Source of the DNA: Polaromonas sp. | Lineage (GTDB): Bacteria; Pseudomonadota; Gammaproteobacteria; Burkholderiales; Burkholderiaceae_C | NCBI RefSeq assembly: GCF_010365105.1 | Contig: NZ_JAAFGZ010000016.1 | Span: forward strand, 1 to 64,000 | Direction of reading: 5' to 3' | Length of the DNA: 64,000 nt | Shown here: piece by piece, positions 19,216-27,726 of the stretch | How the letters are laid out: each line of letters opens with the position of its first letter | Position numbering within the stretch: position 1 is the stretch's first letter | Notes under the pieces: model-generated | Database searches by the model: none | Told to the model about the DNA's origin: nothing | What the model saw: the letters and a program-made list of their open reading frames with translations, nothing else | Translations under genes and position numbers: made by a program

Positions 19216-21861
19216 TTATGTTGACAGCGCCATGCTTTTTCTGAGATAGGTGGCCGTAAGACTGTCTCCACTGCGCGCAAGGTCCAGAGGTGTTCCGATT
19301 GCAACGATTTTTCCTCCTGCTGCGCCGCCTCCAGGCCCCAGGTCAATGACCCAGTCGCAATCGGCGATCACTCGCATGTCGTGCTCCACCACGATGACGG
19401 TGTTCCCGGCGTCAACCAGACCCTGCAGTTGGGAAAGCAGCATGTCCACGTCTGCTGCATGCAGCCCCGTGGTCGGCTCGTCAAGCACGTACAGCGCGTC
19501 GCCGCGTTGTGCGCGCTGCAGTTCGGTGGCGAGCTTGACGCGCTGCGCCTCTCCGCCCGAGAGCTCGGTCGCCGGCTGGCCCAGCCGCAGGTAGCCCAGA
19601 CCGATGTCGCTCAGCAGTCTCAGCGGCTTTGCAATGACGGCTTCGTTGCGAAAGAATGTTTGTGCTTCTTCAACCGTCATGTGCAGGACATCGGCAATAT
19701 TCTTGCCCCGCAAGGTCACCTCCAAGGTCTCTTCGTTGAACCGTGCGCCATGGCACACAGGGCATGGCGCGTACACGCTGGGCATGAAGAGAAGCTCGAC
19801 AGATACAAACCCTTCGCCTTCGCAGGTTTCACAGCGCCCTTTGGCCACGTTGAATGAAAAGCGCCCCGCGTCAAAACCATGCGCGCGGGCTGCAGGGGTG
19901 TCCGCAAAAAGCTTTCTGACATGGCTGAACAGCCCCGTGTAGGTGGCCAGGTTGGAGCGCGGCGTGCGGCCAATGGGCTTTTGGTCAACATGGACGAGTC
20001 GCTTGATGCCCTCCATTCCCGCCACGATGCGTCCGCTGGCCCGGGGCAGCGCATGCTCTTGCAACGGGTCGGGTTCCTCGTCAGCATGCGGAGCTTCACT
20101 TTCCAGGCTTTCGAGTACCAGTTGAACCAGCGCCTGGGTCACCAGGCTGGACTTTCCCGAACCGGACACGCCTGTGACTGCGCACATCGCTTTCAAAGGA
20201 AACCGTGCGTCAATGCCGGCCAGGTTGTTGATTGAAACATCGCTGATTTCCAGCCAGGCCATCGGGTTACGCGGGTTGCGCTGCAGCGCATTGTTTCGGC
20301 CGAACAGATACCGTGCGGTCTGGGAGTTCTGCACCTGCCCAAGACCGGCCGGGGGTCCGCTGTACAGCACTTCGCCGCCCGCCTCGCCTGCGGCCGGACC
20401 CACATCAACCAACCAGTCCGCTCGGCGCATCACGTCCAGGTCATGCTCGACGACGAAGATTGAATTACCCGAACGCTTCAACTGCTCGAGCGCCTGCATC
20501 ATGGCTTCATTGTCGGCTGGGTGCAGACCCGCTGATGGCTCGTCCAGCACGTAGATCACGCCGAACAGATTGGAGCGGATTTGCGTCGCCAGGCGAAGGC
20601 GCTGAAGCTCTCCGGGCGACAGTGTCGGCGTTGCCCGGTCGATGGACAGGTATCCCAGGCCGAGATGTTGCAGCGATGTAATGCGCGCCATCAGGTCGGC
20701 AGCAATGCGCTGGGCTGCGATACGCTTTTCCGGTGACAGGTTCGCCGTGCGCCGCACGTCGCTGGCCCCAGCATGGGGCGAGCCGCCGGCGCCCACCCTG
20801 CGGGCCATTTCTTTTTCTCCATCCTCCCGGCTCAAGGTGGCTGGCAACTGTCCTTCGGGGATGTCAAATATGCCGTCGGCTGCCGGGGCAAGAATCAGCG
20901 CCAAGCGGTCCAGCGACAGCCGGGACAGCGCACCAATGTCCAAACCCGCGAAAGTGACGCAAAGGGATTCACGCTTGAGCCGCTTGCCCTGGCACAGGGG
21001 GCAGTCACTGCCGACCATGAAACCCGACACCCGCTTTTTCATCAAGGCGCTGTGGGTGGTGGCAAAGGTGTGGAGAACGTGCTTTCGAGCACCGATAAAG
21101 GTTCCCTGGTAGCTGGGTTCGGCCTTGCGGCGCAGCGCGGAGCGCGTCTGCTCGGGGGTCAAGCCTGCATAGACCGGTACGGTGGGCTGCTCGTCCGTGA
21201 ACAGTATCCATTCCCGGTCCCTGCCTGGCAGGTCTCGCCAGGGCGTGTCCACATCAAAACCGAGTGAAACCAGAATGTCGCGCAGGTTCTGGCCTTGCCA
21301 GGCTGTCGGCCAGGCTGCCACCGCACGCTCGCGAATGGTCAAGGAATCGTCGGGTGCCATGGTTTTTTCGTTGACATCAAAGACCCGGCCCAGGCCGTGG
21401 CACTGCGGGCATGCCCCCTGCACCGTGTTGGGTGAAAAGTCTTCTGCATAAAGCATCGGCTGGTGCGGGGGATACGTTCCGGCCCTTGAAAAAAGCATCC
21501 GCACGCTGCTGGAGATGGTCGTCACACTCCCCACCGACGAGCGGGCATTGGCGGTTCCGCGCTGCTGCTGCAGCGCTACAGCCGGCGGCAGGCCCTCTAT
21601 CGAGTCCACGTCGGGAACTCCCACCTGGTCGATGAGTCGCCTGGCGTAGGGAGAGACGGATTCGAAATATCGGCGCTGTGCCTCGGCGTACAAGGTACCG
21701 AACGCAAGCGAGGATTTCCCCGAACCGGAAACGCCTGTGAACACCACCAGCGCGTTACGGGGAATGTTGACATCAACATTTTTCAGGTTGTGCTCGCGTG
21801 CACCCCGCACCCGGACCATGCCCTGGTCAGCACTTTGATTGTTGCGTAAGTCTTTATTCAT
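19216..21861 (-). CDS. UvrA paralogue, UvrA2 type
   Basis: An 881-aa tandem ABC ATPase of the UvrA family. Each half has a Walker A motif GVSGSGKSS (about residues 43 and 565), a signature ([12 protein letters not shown] in the first half, [12 protein letters not shown] in the second) and a Walker B/D-loop ([22 protein letters not shown]). Zinc-finger Cys pairs ([27 protein letters not shown]) are kept. It is about 60 residues shorter than the housekeeping UvrA (~940 aa); from its length the UvrB-binding domain is probably missing, as in UvrA2 proteins. Relatives are linked to tolerance of DNA-binding drugs. It is flanked by IS remnants, in a gene-poor stretch, so it may have been acquired. 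Confidence 0.85.
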   Translation of the reverse strand: MNKDLRNNQSADQGMVRVRGAREHNLKNVDVNIPRNALVVFTGVSGSGKSSLAFGTLYAEAQRRYFESVSPYARRLIDQVGVPDVDSIEGLPPAVALQQQRGTANARSSVGSVTTISSSVRMLFSRAGTYPPHQPMLYAEDFSPNTVQGACPQCHGLGRVFDVNEKTMAPDDSLTIRERAVAAWPTAWQGQNLRDILVSLGFDVDTPWRDLPGRDREWILFTDEQPTVPVYAGLTPEQTRSALRRKAEPSYQGTFIGARKHVLHTFATTHSALMKKRVSGFMVGSDCPLCQGKRLKRESLCVTFAGLDIGALSRLSLDRLALILAPAADGIFDIPEGQLPATLSREDGEKEMARRVGAGGSPHAGASDVRRTANLSPEKRIAAQRIAADLMARITSLQHLGLGYLSIDRATPTLSPGELQRLRLATQIRSNLFGVIYVLDEPSAGLHPADNEAMMQALEQLKRSGNSIFVVEHDLDVMRRADWLVDVGPAAGEAGGEVLYSGPPAGLGQVQNSQTARYLFGRNNALQRNPRNPMAWLEISDVSINNLAGIDARFPLKAMCAVTGVSGSGKSSLVTQALVQLVLESLESEAPHADEEPDPLQEHALPRASGRIVAGMEGIKRLVHVDQKPIGRTPRSNLATYTGLFSHVRKLFADTPAARAHGFDAGRFSFNVAKGRCETCEGEGFVSVELLFMPSVYAPCPVCHGARFNEETLEVTLRGKNIADVLHMTVEEAQTFFRNEAVIAKPLRLLSDIGLGYLRLGQPATELSGGEAQRVKLATELQRAQRGDALYVLDEPTTGLHAADVDMLLSQLQGLVDAGNTVIVVEHDMRVIADCDWVIDLGPGGGAAGGKIVAIGTPLDLARSGDSLTATYLRKSMALST

Positions 21862-22189
21862 GGGTCGTGGTTTTTCGTGCAGTCACCGTTCGTCCTGAAA
21901 TGCAAGAAGCGGTCGGAATTGCGGCGGACGTTCCCCCGTCCTCTCAGGAATGGGAGAGGCTGATGCAAAACCTCCCGCTATCGCCCAGCTTGCTTTGGTC
22001 GCCTGTGGCATGACGACTTCCATTGCGTCGGCGTTCGGCAAGATAAAGGTAATTGCTGATGATGTTTGTGCATGAATTCAAATGCAGCCAGCAAGAGCCC
22101 GTCATCCTTGCAGTCAATATCCGACAAACAGACAAACGCCCGGAATGAAGATCGCGGTATCTTTGAATTTTTCCCGTCACTGACAGCGT

Positions 22190-22586
22190 TGCGGATTGAA
22201 CATGAGCCGGCCCGGCAACGCGGCAATCAGCGTAGCGTCCACTGCGCTGCCCTGCCTGAGCAGCACGCCTTGCGCACGCCATAAAAGATCAGCGCTGGCC
22301 GGGATTCCTTCAGCCAGCTTGAATTTCTCCAGGCGGCGTCGAAACGCGCAAATGGCTGCGCTCCCCGGGCAGGCGGCCATGCACAGCCGGTTGGGCAACA
22401 TCGCAGCATTGCGGGCTGTGAAAAAAAAGCTTACTCCATGACCGGATGCGGCTGGCCGACCCTTGCTGCAGGCAATCCATGCTCAGCTTCGTCTCCAGCG
22501 CGAAAGACAGCCGGCCGGGGCGGTCTTCGGAGGTTTTGCGACGCAATAAGCGCGACCAGTTCAGCCAAGGGAACCACACGCTGCAT
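22190..22586 (-). pseudogene. Decayed IS5-family transposase, 5' half
   Basis: Translating the minus strand from the ATG at 22586 gives MQRVVPLAELVALIA, and shifting frame gives FALETKLSMDCLQQG, then RRRLEKFKLAEGI and LLRQGSAVDATLIAA. These pieces are in the right order for the N-terminal half of IS5-family transposases (usual form: LVALI..., LETMLR..., RFRxLLEK..., LLxxGTAVDATLIAAP), ending just after the first Asp of the DDE triad. Several frameshifts separate them and the catalytic C-terminal half is absent. No terminal inverted repeats were found. Confidence 0.75.
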
Positions 22587-22820
22587 TTGCTCCGGAAACT
22601 CGCGCTTGCGGGTTTAACTGAAGCTCAGATTGAGGTTTGCCACATCGTATTTGAGGGTCTGCATTTTCCCAGGCTGGATTCATGCCGTTCACACAAACAG
22701 GTCAGCACTTCAAAGTTTCCCCGACGAAACACAATCGATGCCAAACACAAAATTAACAATAATTCACATTTGAAACGATACGGTGCGCAATCGATTAACG
22801 GCTGATACAGGCGAATGACC

Positions 22821-22837
22821 GCTATGGACGAGATAGC
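22821..22837. repeat. GCTAT-N7-ATAGC dyad
   Basis: Perfect arms around GGACGAG. This is the copy with the most GC-rich centre in the window. Confidence 0.65.
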
Positions 22838-23091
22838 TGCCTACCTATCCATCTGACTGGCTATGCAAGCCTGAAACCCTCTTTTTTTCAGAGCGGCAAG
22901 CACAGTTTTTGTGCTGATGGAACATGGCCAAAGTTGACCGGATTTATTTGACAGGTAACCCTGGATGGGCTGTTTGACCTATTGTTGAGAAGATTTTTTG
23001 GCAACACAATTAATAACAAATCAATAAAATCAACTCGTAAATTGAGCAACATTTCAAAAAGATTGCTGCTGTCTTTTTACCAAAGGCCGTC

Positions 23092-24150
23092 ATGAAATTT
23101 TCAGTCATCATTCCGCTTTACAACAAGGCTCCTTACATCACCGCCACAGTCGAGTCGGTGCTGGCGCAATCCTTCATGGATTTTGAAGTGATCGTGGTCG
23201 ATGATGGTTCCAGCGATGGCGGCGCCGAATTGGTCGAGGCGATCACCGACCCCCGCGTGCGTCTGGTGCGACAAGCCAACGCGGGGGTTTCTGCCGCCCG
23301 TAATCACGCAATAAGCTTGGCGCGCGGCGAATGGGTGGCGTTTCTCGATGCCGACGACTGGCATCATCCACGCTATCTGGACACGCTTGCCAATGTCCAG
23401 AACGCTTATCCGCAAGTGGATACGGTGGCTGCTGACTTCATGCGCTTGCCGCATGCCGAAGGCATATGGCCACCGTGCTGGCCGGTTATTAAAAATTGCC
23501 CCAATGTGGAACTCATCACCGATTTGCCCAGGCGGTGGATGGCCGGCCCTTGCTTTTTCACCAGCGCGGTGACCGTGAGAACTGCGCAGCTGCAAAAAAT
23601 GCAGCCCTGCTTTCCGCTTGGCGAGTCGTGCGGCGAAGACCTGGACCTGTGGTTTCGCCTGGCAGAGCATTCGCCCGTTGCATTGGCCCGAACACCCTTG
23701 GCCGCCTATCGCCTTGAGACCGAGGGGTGTCTCACCTCAACTCACAAGACGACGATCATGCGACCCTTCCTGCAACGCATGCAGGTGCGCGCGCTTTCAG
23801 GCGACTTGAGCGCACGGCAAAGCCGTTCCTTGTTGCAGCTGGTGGCGCAATTCAAAGTGTCTTTCGCGCGCCAGGCCATCGTTTCAGGAAACCGTATCGA
23901 AGGTCTGCGCTGGCTGCTGAAAGGCCATGACGCAGTCCAAAGCAAGCGCTGGTGGCTGACCGCAGTGATGGCACTTTTCTTTCCCGGCCATTTTCTCAAG
24001 GAATGGCAACTCTGGCGTATGCGTAGAACCTTGGCCCAGCCCAAAAGGTTGGAAGGCATCGCGGTGACGACCCGCACTGCCTACATTGCCGCCCAACGGC
24101 TCAAGCCGCTGCGGTCCATCAAAGAGGTCTGCACAGAATTTGGAATTTAA
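23092..24150 (+). CDS. Glycosyltransferase family 2
   Basis: A 352-aa GT-A fold glycosyltransferase. The N-terminal half has the typical SVIIPLYNKAPYI start, VVDDGSSDGG for nucleotide binding, AARNHAISLARGEW, and FLDADDWHHP with the metal-binding DAD motif. GEDLDLWFRLAEH (about residue 180) carries the catalytic-base type ED motif. The C-terminal ~140 residues are basic and not assigned. It stands alone between remnants; the A/T-rich upstream DNA differs from the rest of the window, which fits acquisition by transfer. AAGG before the ATG serves as ribosome binding site. The glycan it builds is unknown. Confidence 0.88.
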   Translation: MKFSVIIPLYNKAPYITATVESVLAQSFMDFEVIVVDDGSSDGGAELVEAITDPRVRLVRQANAGVSAARNHAISLARGEWVAFLDADDWHHPRYLDTLANVQNAYPQVDTVAADFMRLPHAEGIWPPCWPVIKNCPNVELITDLPRRWMAGPCFFTSAVTVRTAQLQKMQPCFPLGESCGEDLDLWFRLAEHSPVALARTPLAAYRLETEGCLTSTHKTTIMRPFLQRMQVRALSGDLSARQSRSLLQLVAQFKVSFARQAIVSGNRIEGLRWLLKGHDAVQSKRWWLTAVMALFFPGHFLKEWQLWRMRRTLAQPKRLEGIAVTTRTAYIAAQRLKPLRSIKEVCTEFGI

Positions 24151-24486
24151 AGCACGGTGACAACTTGGTGCTTATCCACAGCGCAAGGTATTCAACCCAA
24201 TCATCGAGTTCACCTGTGAAAATCTGGATGGGCTGGTCTGGCTGGAGGCGCTGAACAGCGGGTTGCCGCTGCGTTATTTGCGATTGAGCCAGTTGCTGCG
24301 CATTTTGCGAAAATTTTGTTTTTTCCGACTGGCTGTCGCAAAACGTCGAGAAGGCCAGCATGCAGGACGACTACCTGCGCTTCGTCGTGCTCGAGCCGGC
24401 TGGCGTCGCAGCACTCATTTTCGATCCACGCACCCAAATGGGTCCCTTCGCCAATGCGGCATTGGCTACCCCCCGTGCCAGACCAG

Positions 24487-24602
24487 ATGCCGCCCACGCC
24501 AGTCAGGAAGCTGGCGAACACCAGCGCCACCCCACAGGCCGCACCGCATTCATTTTTCGGTCAATTGCAGGGTTTTGCCCCTGGGAGAATCTGTTGTTGG
24601 CC
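24487..24602 (-). pseudogene. Decayed partial copy of the zinc-ribbon membrane protein gene
   Basis: The plus-strand DNA here matches 18597-18700 almost base for base over about 90 bp (shared stretches include TCAGGAAGCTGGCGAACACC and the CATTT-TCGGTCAAT-GCAGGGTTTT region). On the minus strand it encodes ALVFASFLTGVGG against ALVFASFLIGLGG in the intact gene. The start codon has been lost (CAT changed to CCC/CCT region) and similarity stops after the first membrane segment. Similarity continues a little into the upstream non-coding DNA, so the copy included the promoter side. Confidence 0.75.
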
Positions 24603-24680
24603 AGAACCGCATCCGGCCATGCCGTTGTTAGAAAATTCATACTCAAAAATTCGTTTGAGCATGCTGTGCATTCACAAGAT

Positions 24681-24697
24681 GCTATTAATTAAATAGC
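24681..24697. repeat. GCTAT-N7-ATAGC dyad
   Basis: Perfect arms around TAATTAA; the inner bases extend the dyad symmetry (GCTATT / AATAGC). Confidence 0.8.
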
Positions 24698-24850
24698 AAA
24701 TTGAAACGTAAGATGGCGTGTTGTCACGCTTGCCGATGCACAAAAACCTGCACACTGCCGCAAGCGCGACCAGCCTGATACGCTGCAACCCTTAAGGCCG
24801 AACGCTTTCAATTTCATCATCCACTCCTTGAATTGAACCCAAGTCACGCC

Positions 24851-25666
24851 ATGCCAGAACCCAAACCCGATTCCCGGCGCGCTTACGCCAGCGCGCCCGT
24901 CAACCAGCGTACGGCTCCACGAGAAGCGGCCAAGCCCGTGCCGGTGCATGCATTGCTCAAGGCGCGCGCGCAAAAGGCGCGGCAGCGCCAGTTGCTCGGT
25001 CCGTCGGTCAGCGAGCTGCTGGCGCGCGGCACTTCGGGTGTCGCGCCCCAGCAGGCAAAGCTCCATCCTGGCGTGATTGCTGCCACGGTGTGTGCCGTGG
25101 CTGCCGCCAGCGCCCTTGTTTTGCTGCGTTCAGGCACCGGGCTGGCGCTGGCGGCAGCACTCACGGCGCTCGGGGGCGCCGGCTGGCTGTGGCAACACCG
25201 TAGCCAGCGCACCACCGGCGAAGCGATGCCGATGCCCTCCGGCCCGTCGCCGTTCGAGCCCGAAGCCCTGCGCCGCATCGACGAGGCCTTTGAAGCCACG
25301 GCCGCCGCCGTACACGAGCCGGCGCTGGCCGCGCTCGTGTCGCTCAAGGCTGCAGCGGTGCGGATGGCGCTGGCGCTGGGCAGCGCGCCCGTCGATGGCG
25401 AGTTCACCCTGGATGACCGCATGTACGTGATCGAATCCCTGCGGCGCTACATTCCCGACACGCTCAGCGCCTACCTGCAGGTACCCGCCGCGCAGCGCCC
25501 GGTGCCGGGCGCGGATGAAGGGCTTTCGGCCAACGATCTGCTGCAAGGCCAGCTGGCGCTGCTGCAGTCCGAGCTGGAACAGCGCGAGCAGCGCCTGCAC
25601 GGCAGCGCGGTCGAGGCCCTGCGGCGCCAGCAGCGCTTTCTGCAATCCAAGGCAACGCGCGGCTGA
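24851..25666 (+). CDS. XpaC-like membrane protein next to telA
   Basis: A 271-aa protein. Residues 1-75 are basic and probably disordered, two adjacent hydrophobic segments follow (about 80-115), and the C-terminal ~150 residues are helical (EALRRIDEAFEATAAAVHEPALAALV, then LDDRMYVIESLRRYIPDTLSAYL). The latter resembles the core of the XpaC family, whose B. subtilis gene is adjacent to a telA homologue; here too a telA gene lies 0.5 kb away, on the opposite strand. The assignment to XpaC rests on this shape and context, not on strong motifs. I use the ATG at 24851 rather than a TTG six codons upstream; neither has a clear ribosome binding site. Confidence 0.65.
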   Translation: MPEPKPDSRRAYASAPVNQRTAPREAAKPVPVHALLKARAQKARQRQLLGPSVSELLARGTSGVAPQQAKLHPGVIAATVCAVAAASALVLLRSGTGLALAAALTALGGAGWLWQHRSQRTTGEAMPMPSGPSPFEPEALRRIDEAFEATAAAVHEPALAALVSLKAAAVRMALALGSAPVDGEFTLDDRMYVIESLRRYIPDTLSAYLQVPAAQRPVPGADEGLSANDLLQGQLALLQSELEQREQRLHGSAVEALRRQQRFLQSKATRG

Positions 25667-25685
25667 GTCCGCTTTCAACGCCCGT

Positions 25686-26135
25686 TCAGGCAGGCCGCGT
25701 CTCAGGCGCGGGTTCGTTGCTGCGCGTCATCAGGTCGGCTTCGTAGCGGTCGCGGATCATCTTGGCCAGCGTGAACGTGCTGCTGATCAAGAACAGCCAG
25801 CTCACCACCACGTAGCCCTTTTGCCAGTCGCCGATGTTCATGCGCCACAGGCCCCAGGCTGTCAGGCACACCGCTGCCGCAAACGACACCCAGACGGTGA
25901 TGATCCAGCCGTTGGTGTCCACCCGCCCGTCGCGGTTGTCACGCACCGTCTTGGCTGCCGCAAACGAGGCGAACAGGCAAAAGAAAAATCCGATGGCCAG
26001 GAAAGCCCGGTCCAGCTCCTGGCTGGGCAGCTGCAGCACGCCGCCGCCACTCGCCACCACGGCCAGAATGAACGAAGTCCAGACCTGCGTGCGCCAGCCA
26101 CTGGTGTCACGCTGCATCACATATTGAGTTGCCAT
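25686..26135 (-). CDS. YiaA/YiaB-type inner membrane protein
   Basis: A 149-aa protein made of two copies of a two-helix unit. The first covers TQVWTSFILAVVASGGGV and AFLAIGFFFCLFASFAAAKTVRDNRDG; the second WIITVWVSFAAAVCLTAWGL and GYVVVSWLFLISSTFTLAKMIRDRYEAD. The matching basic motifs KTVRDNRD and KMIRDRYE after helices 2 and 4 define the YiaAB domain. The ATG at 26135 has AAGGGG nine bases upstream; a TTG two codons earlier is less likely. It lies 34 bp after telA on the same strand, so it is probably co-transcribed. Function of the family is not established. Confidence 0.85.
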   Translation of the reverse strand: MATQYVMQRDTSGWRTQVWTSFILAVVASGGGVLQLPSQELDRAFLAIGFFFCLFASFAAAKTVRDNRDGRVDTNGWIITVWVSFAAAVCLTAWGLWRMNIGDWQKGYVVVSWLFLISSTFTLAKMIRDRYEADLMTRSNEPAPETRPA

Positions 26136-26169
26136 TTTCAAAATCCCCTTGCGTTAAAAAAATCCTGGC

Positions 26170-27390
26170 TCAGAGGGCGACCGGCCCGCTGAGGCTGCGC
26201 TGCGTCACCTCGCGCGCTTTTTGCTGGCGCACCCGGTCGATGTATTGGTCAGCCCGCGCCAGTTGCTCCTGAAGGATGGTGTTGTTCTGGCCCATCACCT
26301 CGACCATCTTGCTGCGAAACGTGTCCATCGCGTCCATGGCCTTGAAGGTCTGGTCAAACATCTCCTTCATTTTCTCGATGCCGATCAGCGGGTTGCTGGC
26401 GAACTGGTTGGTTTTCTCGACATGGGTGTTGAGCTGGCGGCCGGTCTCGGCGATCAGGTTTTCAATCGTGCTGTTCACGCCGGTCAGCATCTCCATCACC
26501 TTGACCTGGTTGCCGGTGGCGCGCGCCACGGTCTGCGCCACGGCCAGCGCGCTCATGCCGGTGGTGGTCACGCGCGAGCAGCCGTTCATCATCTCGCGGC
26601 CGGTCTTTTTCAGCACATCGAGTGCCATGTAGCCGTTGGTGCAGACCGATTGCTGCGTCAGGATATCCAGCAGATTCTGGCGCACGTAGAACAGCACTTC
26701 CTGCTCCAGCGCCCTGGCGCGCTCAGGGTCGGTGGCCTTGAGTCCCTCGACCCGCGTCGCCAGCTGGCGGTCCAGGCTTTCAGCAAACAGCGCCGCTGCC
26801 GCCAGTTTTTGCATGCCGTCCCACATCTTTCCGCGCGTCGCCTCGATCTCGACCACGTCGCGCTGCATGTCGTCGCGGGCGGCGTAGAGGGCTTGCATGC
26901 TTTTCTGCATCTGTTCGCCGGCGTTCTGGAACTTGCGGAAGTAGCCCTGCAGCCGGTTGCCAAACGGAATGAGGCCGAGCAGTTTTTGCGGCTGCAGCAA
27001 GTCGCCGTCCTTGCCGGGGTTGAGCGCGTCCAGGTGACCGCGCATTTCCTGCACCGCCTTGAAGGCCGGGCTGTTTTCAAGGCCGACAAAATTGCGCTGC
27101 ATGAAGCGTCCCTGCATCAGGCTCGAAGCCAGCGAAATCTCTTCGCGACCCAAGGCAAAGGCGCTGTCCAGCCGGGCCTTGAAGGCGTCACTTTGCAGGT
27201 CTTCGGACATCAGGCCGTCCATGAAACGCTGCACCTGGTCTTCCACGGCTGCTTGTGTGGCGGCAGGCAGGGGAACGGCCGTGCGGGCCACCTCGTCGCT
27301 GAGCGGGCGCAGCACTTCGGGCGGCGTCAGCTGGAAGCTGTCAGGCGGCGTCAGCGGCGGGCGTTTTACCTCATCGGTCGGTGCGGACAT
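26170..27390 (-). CDS. TelA/KlaA-family toxic anion resistance protein
   Basis: A 406-aa, largely helical cytoplasmic protein of the TelA family, known from plasmid tellurite resistance and widespread on chromosomes. Visible family regions are LLGLIPFGNRLQGYFRKFQNAGEQM, KLAAAALFAESLDRQLATRV, NGYMALDVLKKTGREMMNGCSRVTTTGMSAL and the C-terminal LNTHVEKTNQFASNPLIGIEKMKEMFDQ. The ATG at 27390 is supported by AAGGAA six bases upstream; the frame stays open further upstream without support. It is followed by a YiaA-like gene and converges on an XpaC-like gene. A role in envelope stress is more likely than true tellurite resistance, as no ter genes are present. Confidence 0.9.
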   Translation of the reverse strand: MSAPTDEVKRPPLTPPDSFQLTPPEVLRPLSDEVARTAVPLPAATQAAVEDQVQRFMDGLMSEDLQSDAFKARLDSAFALGREEISLASSLMQGRFMQRNFVGLENSPAFKAVQEMRGHLDALNPGKDGDLLQPQKLLGLIPFGNRLQGYFRKFQNAGEQMQKSMQALYAARDDMQRDVVEIEATRGKMWDGMQKLAAAALFAESLDRQLATRVEGLKATDPERARALEQEVLFYVRQNLLDILTQQSVCTNGYMALDVLKKTGREMMNGCSRVTTTGMSALAVAQTVARATGNQVKVMEMLTGVNSTIENLIAETGRQLNTHVEKTNQFASNPLIGIEKMKEMFDQTFKAMDAMDTFRSKMVEVMGQNNTILQEQLARADQYIDRVRQQKAREVTQRSLSGPVAL

Positions 27391-27726
27391 GGCGATTCCT
27401 TGGAATGGTGAACGAATGATACGAGTTGTAATCAACTGCGCCAAATGCGGGTTGGGTACGCGTCAGGAAGGAATCAGGAGACCGCTTTCCGGCAAGGCGT
27501 TGAAAAGAAGCGCCGTGGACTGCAATTCAGTGCCAAACAGGCCGTTTCCGCTCGTCTGATATGCATAGTCAGCTATCAAAAAATGAGTAATTCGGGTTTT
27601 CAAGATTTTTTCCTGTGCAACGCTTCGGATGAAACTGACCTGAATGTGCGCCAGTGGCGCTGAAACACGGCCAGCCAAAGCCGGAGTTGCTTTTGAAGGG
27701 TCGACGGGTATCCTGAAGCGATACTT
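27391..27726. other. Intergenic region upstream of telA
   Basis: No gene recognised. It contains a half element GCTAT-CAAAAAA at 27572-27583 whose right arm is lost, and presumably the telA promoter, which I could not place. Confidence 0.55.

Larger units (their letters stand above)
21862..23091. other. Gene-poor region between uvrA2 and a GT2 gene
   Basis: About 1.2 kb without an intact gene. It contains a decayed IS5-family transposase on the minus strand (22190-22586) and one perfect 17-bp dyad (22821-22837). The last ~350 bp before 23092 are clearly A/T-richer than the surroundings and probably contain the promoter of the glycosyltransferase gene, which I could not place. The part from 21862 to 22190 has short open frames without recognisable similarity. 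Confidence 0.65.
24151..24850. other. Region of gene remnants before the XpaC-like gene
   Basis: About 700 bp. The part 24487-24602 is a decayed copy of the start of the zinc-ribbon gene (17576-18694). Plus-strand pieces around 24330-24460 (for example DYLRFVVLEPAGVAALIFDP) look like former coding sequence of an unknown gene, without a good start or full frame. A perfect 17-bp dyad lies at 24681-24697. Confidence 0.6.

Noticed and set aside
26170-27390. Tellurite-resistance operon
   Set aside because: TelA-family proteins are widespread; no terZABCDE or other kil/tel partners are present.
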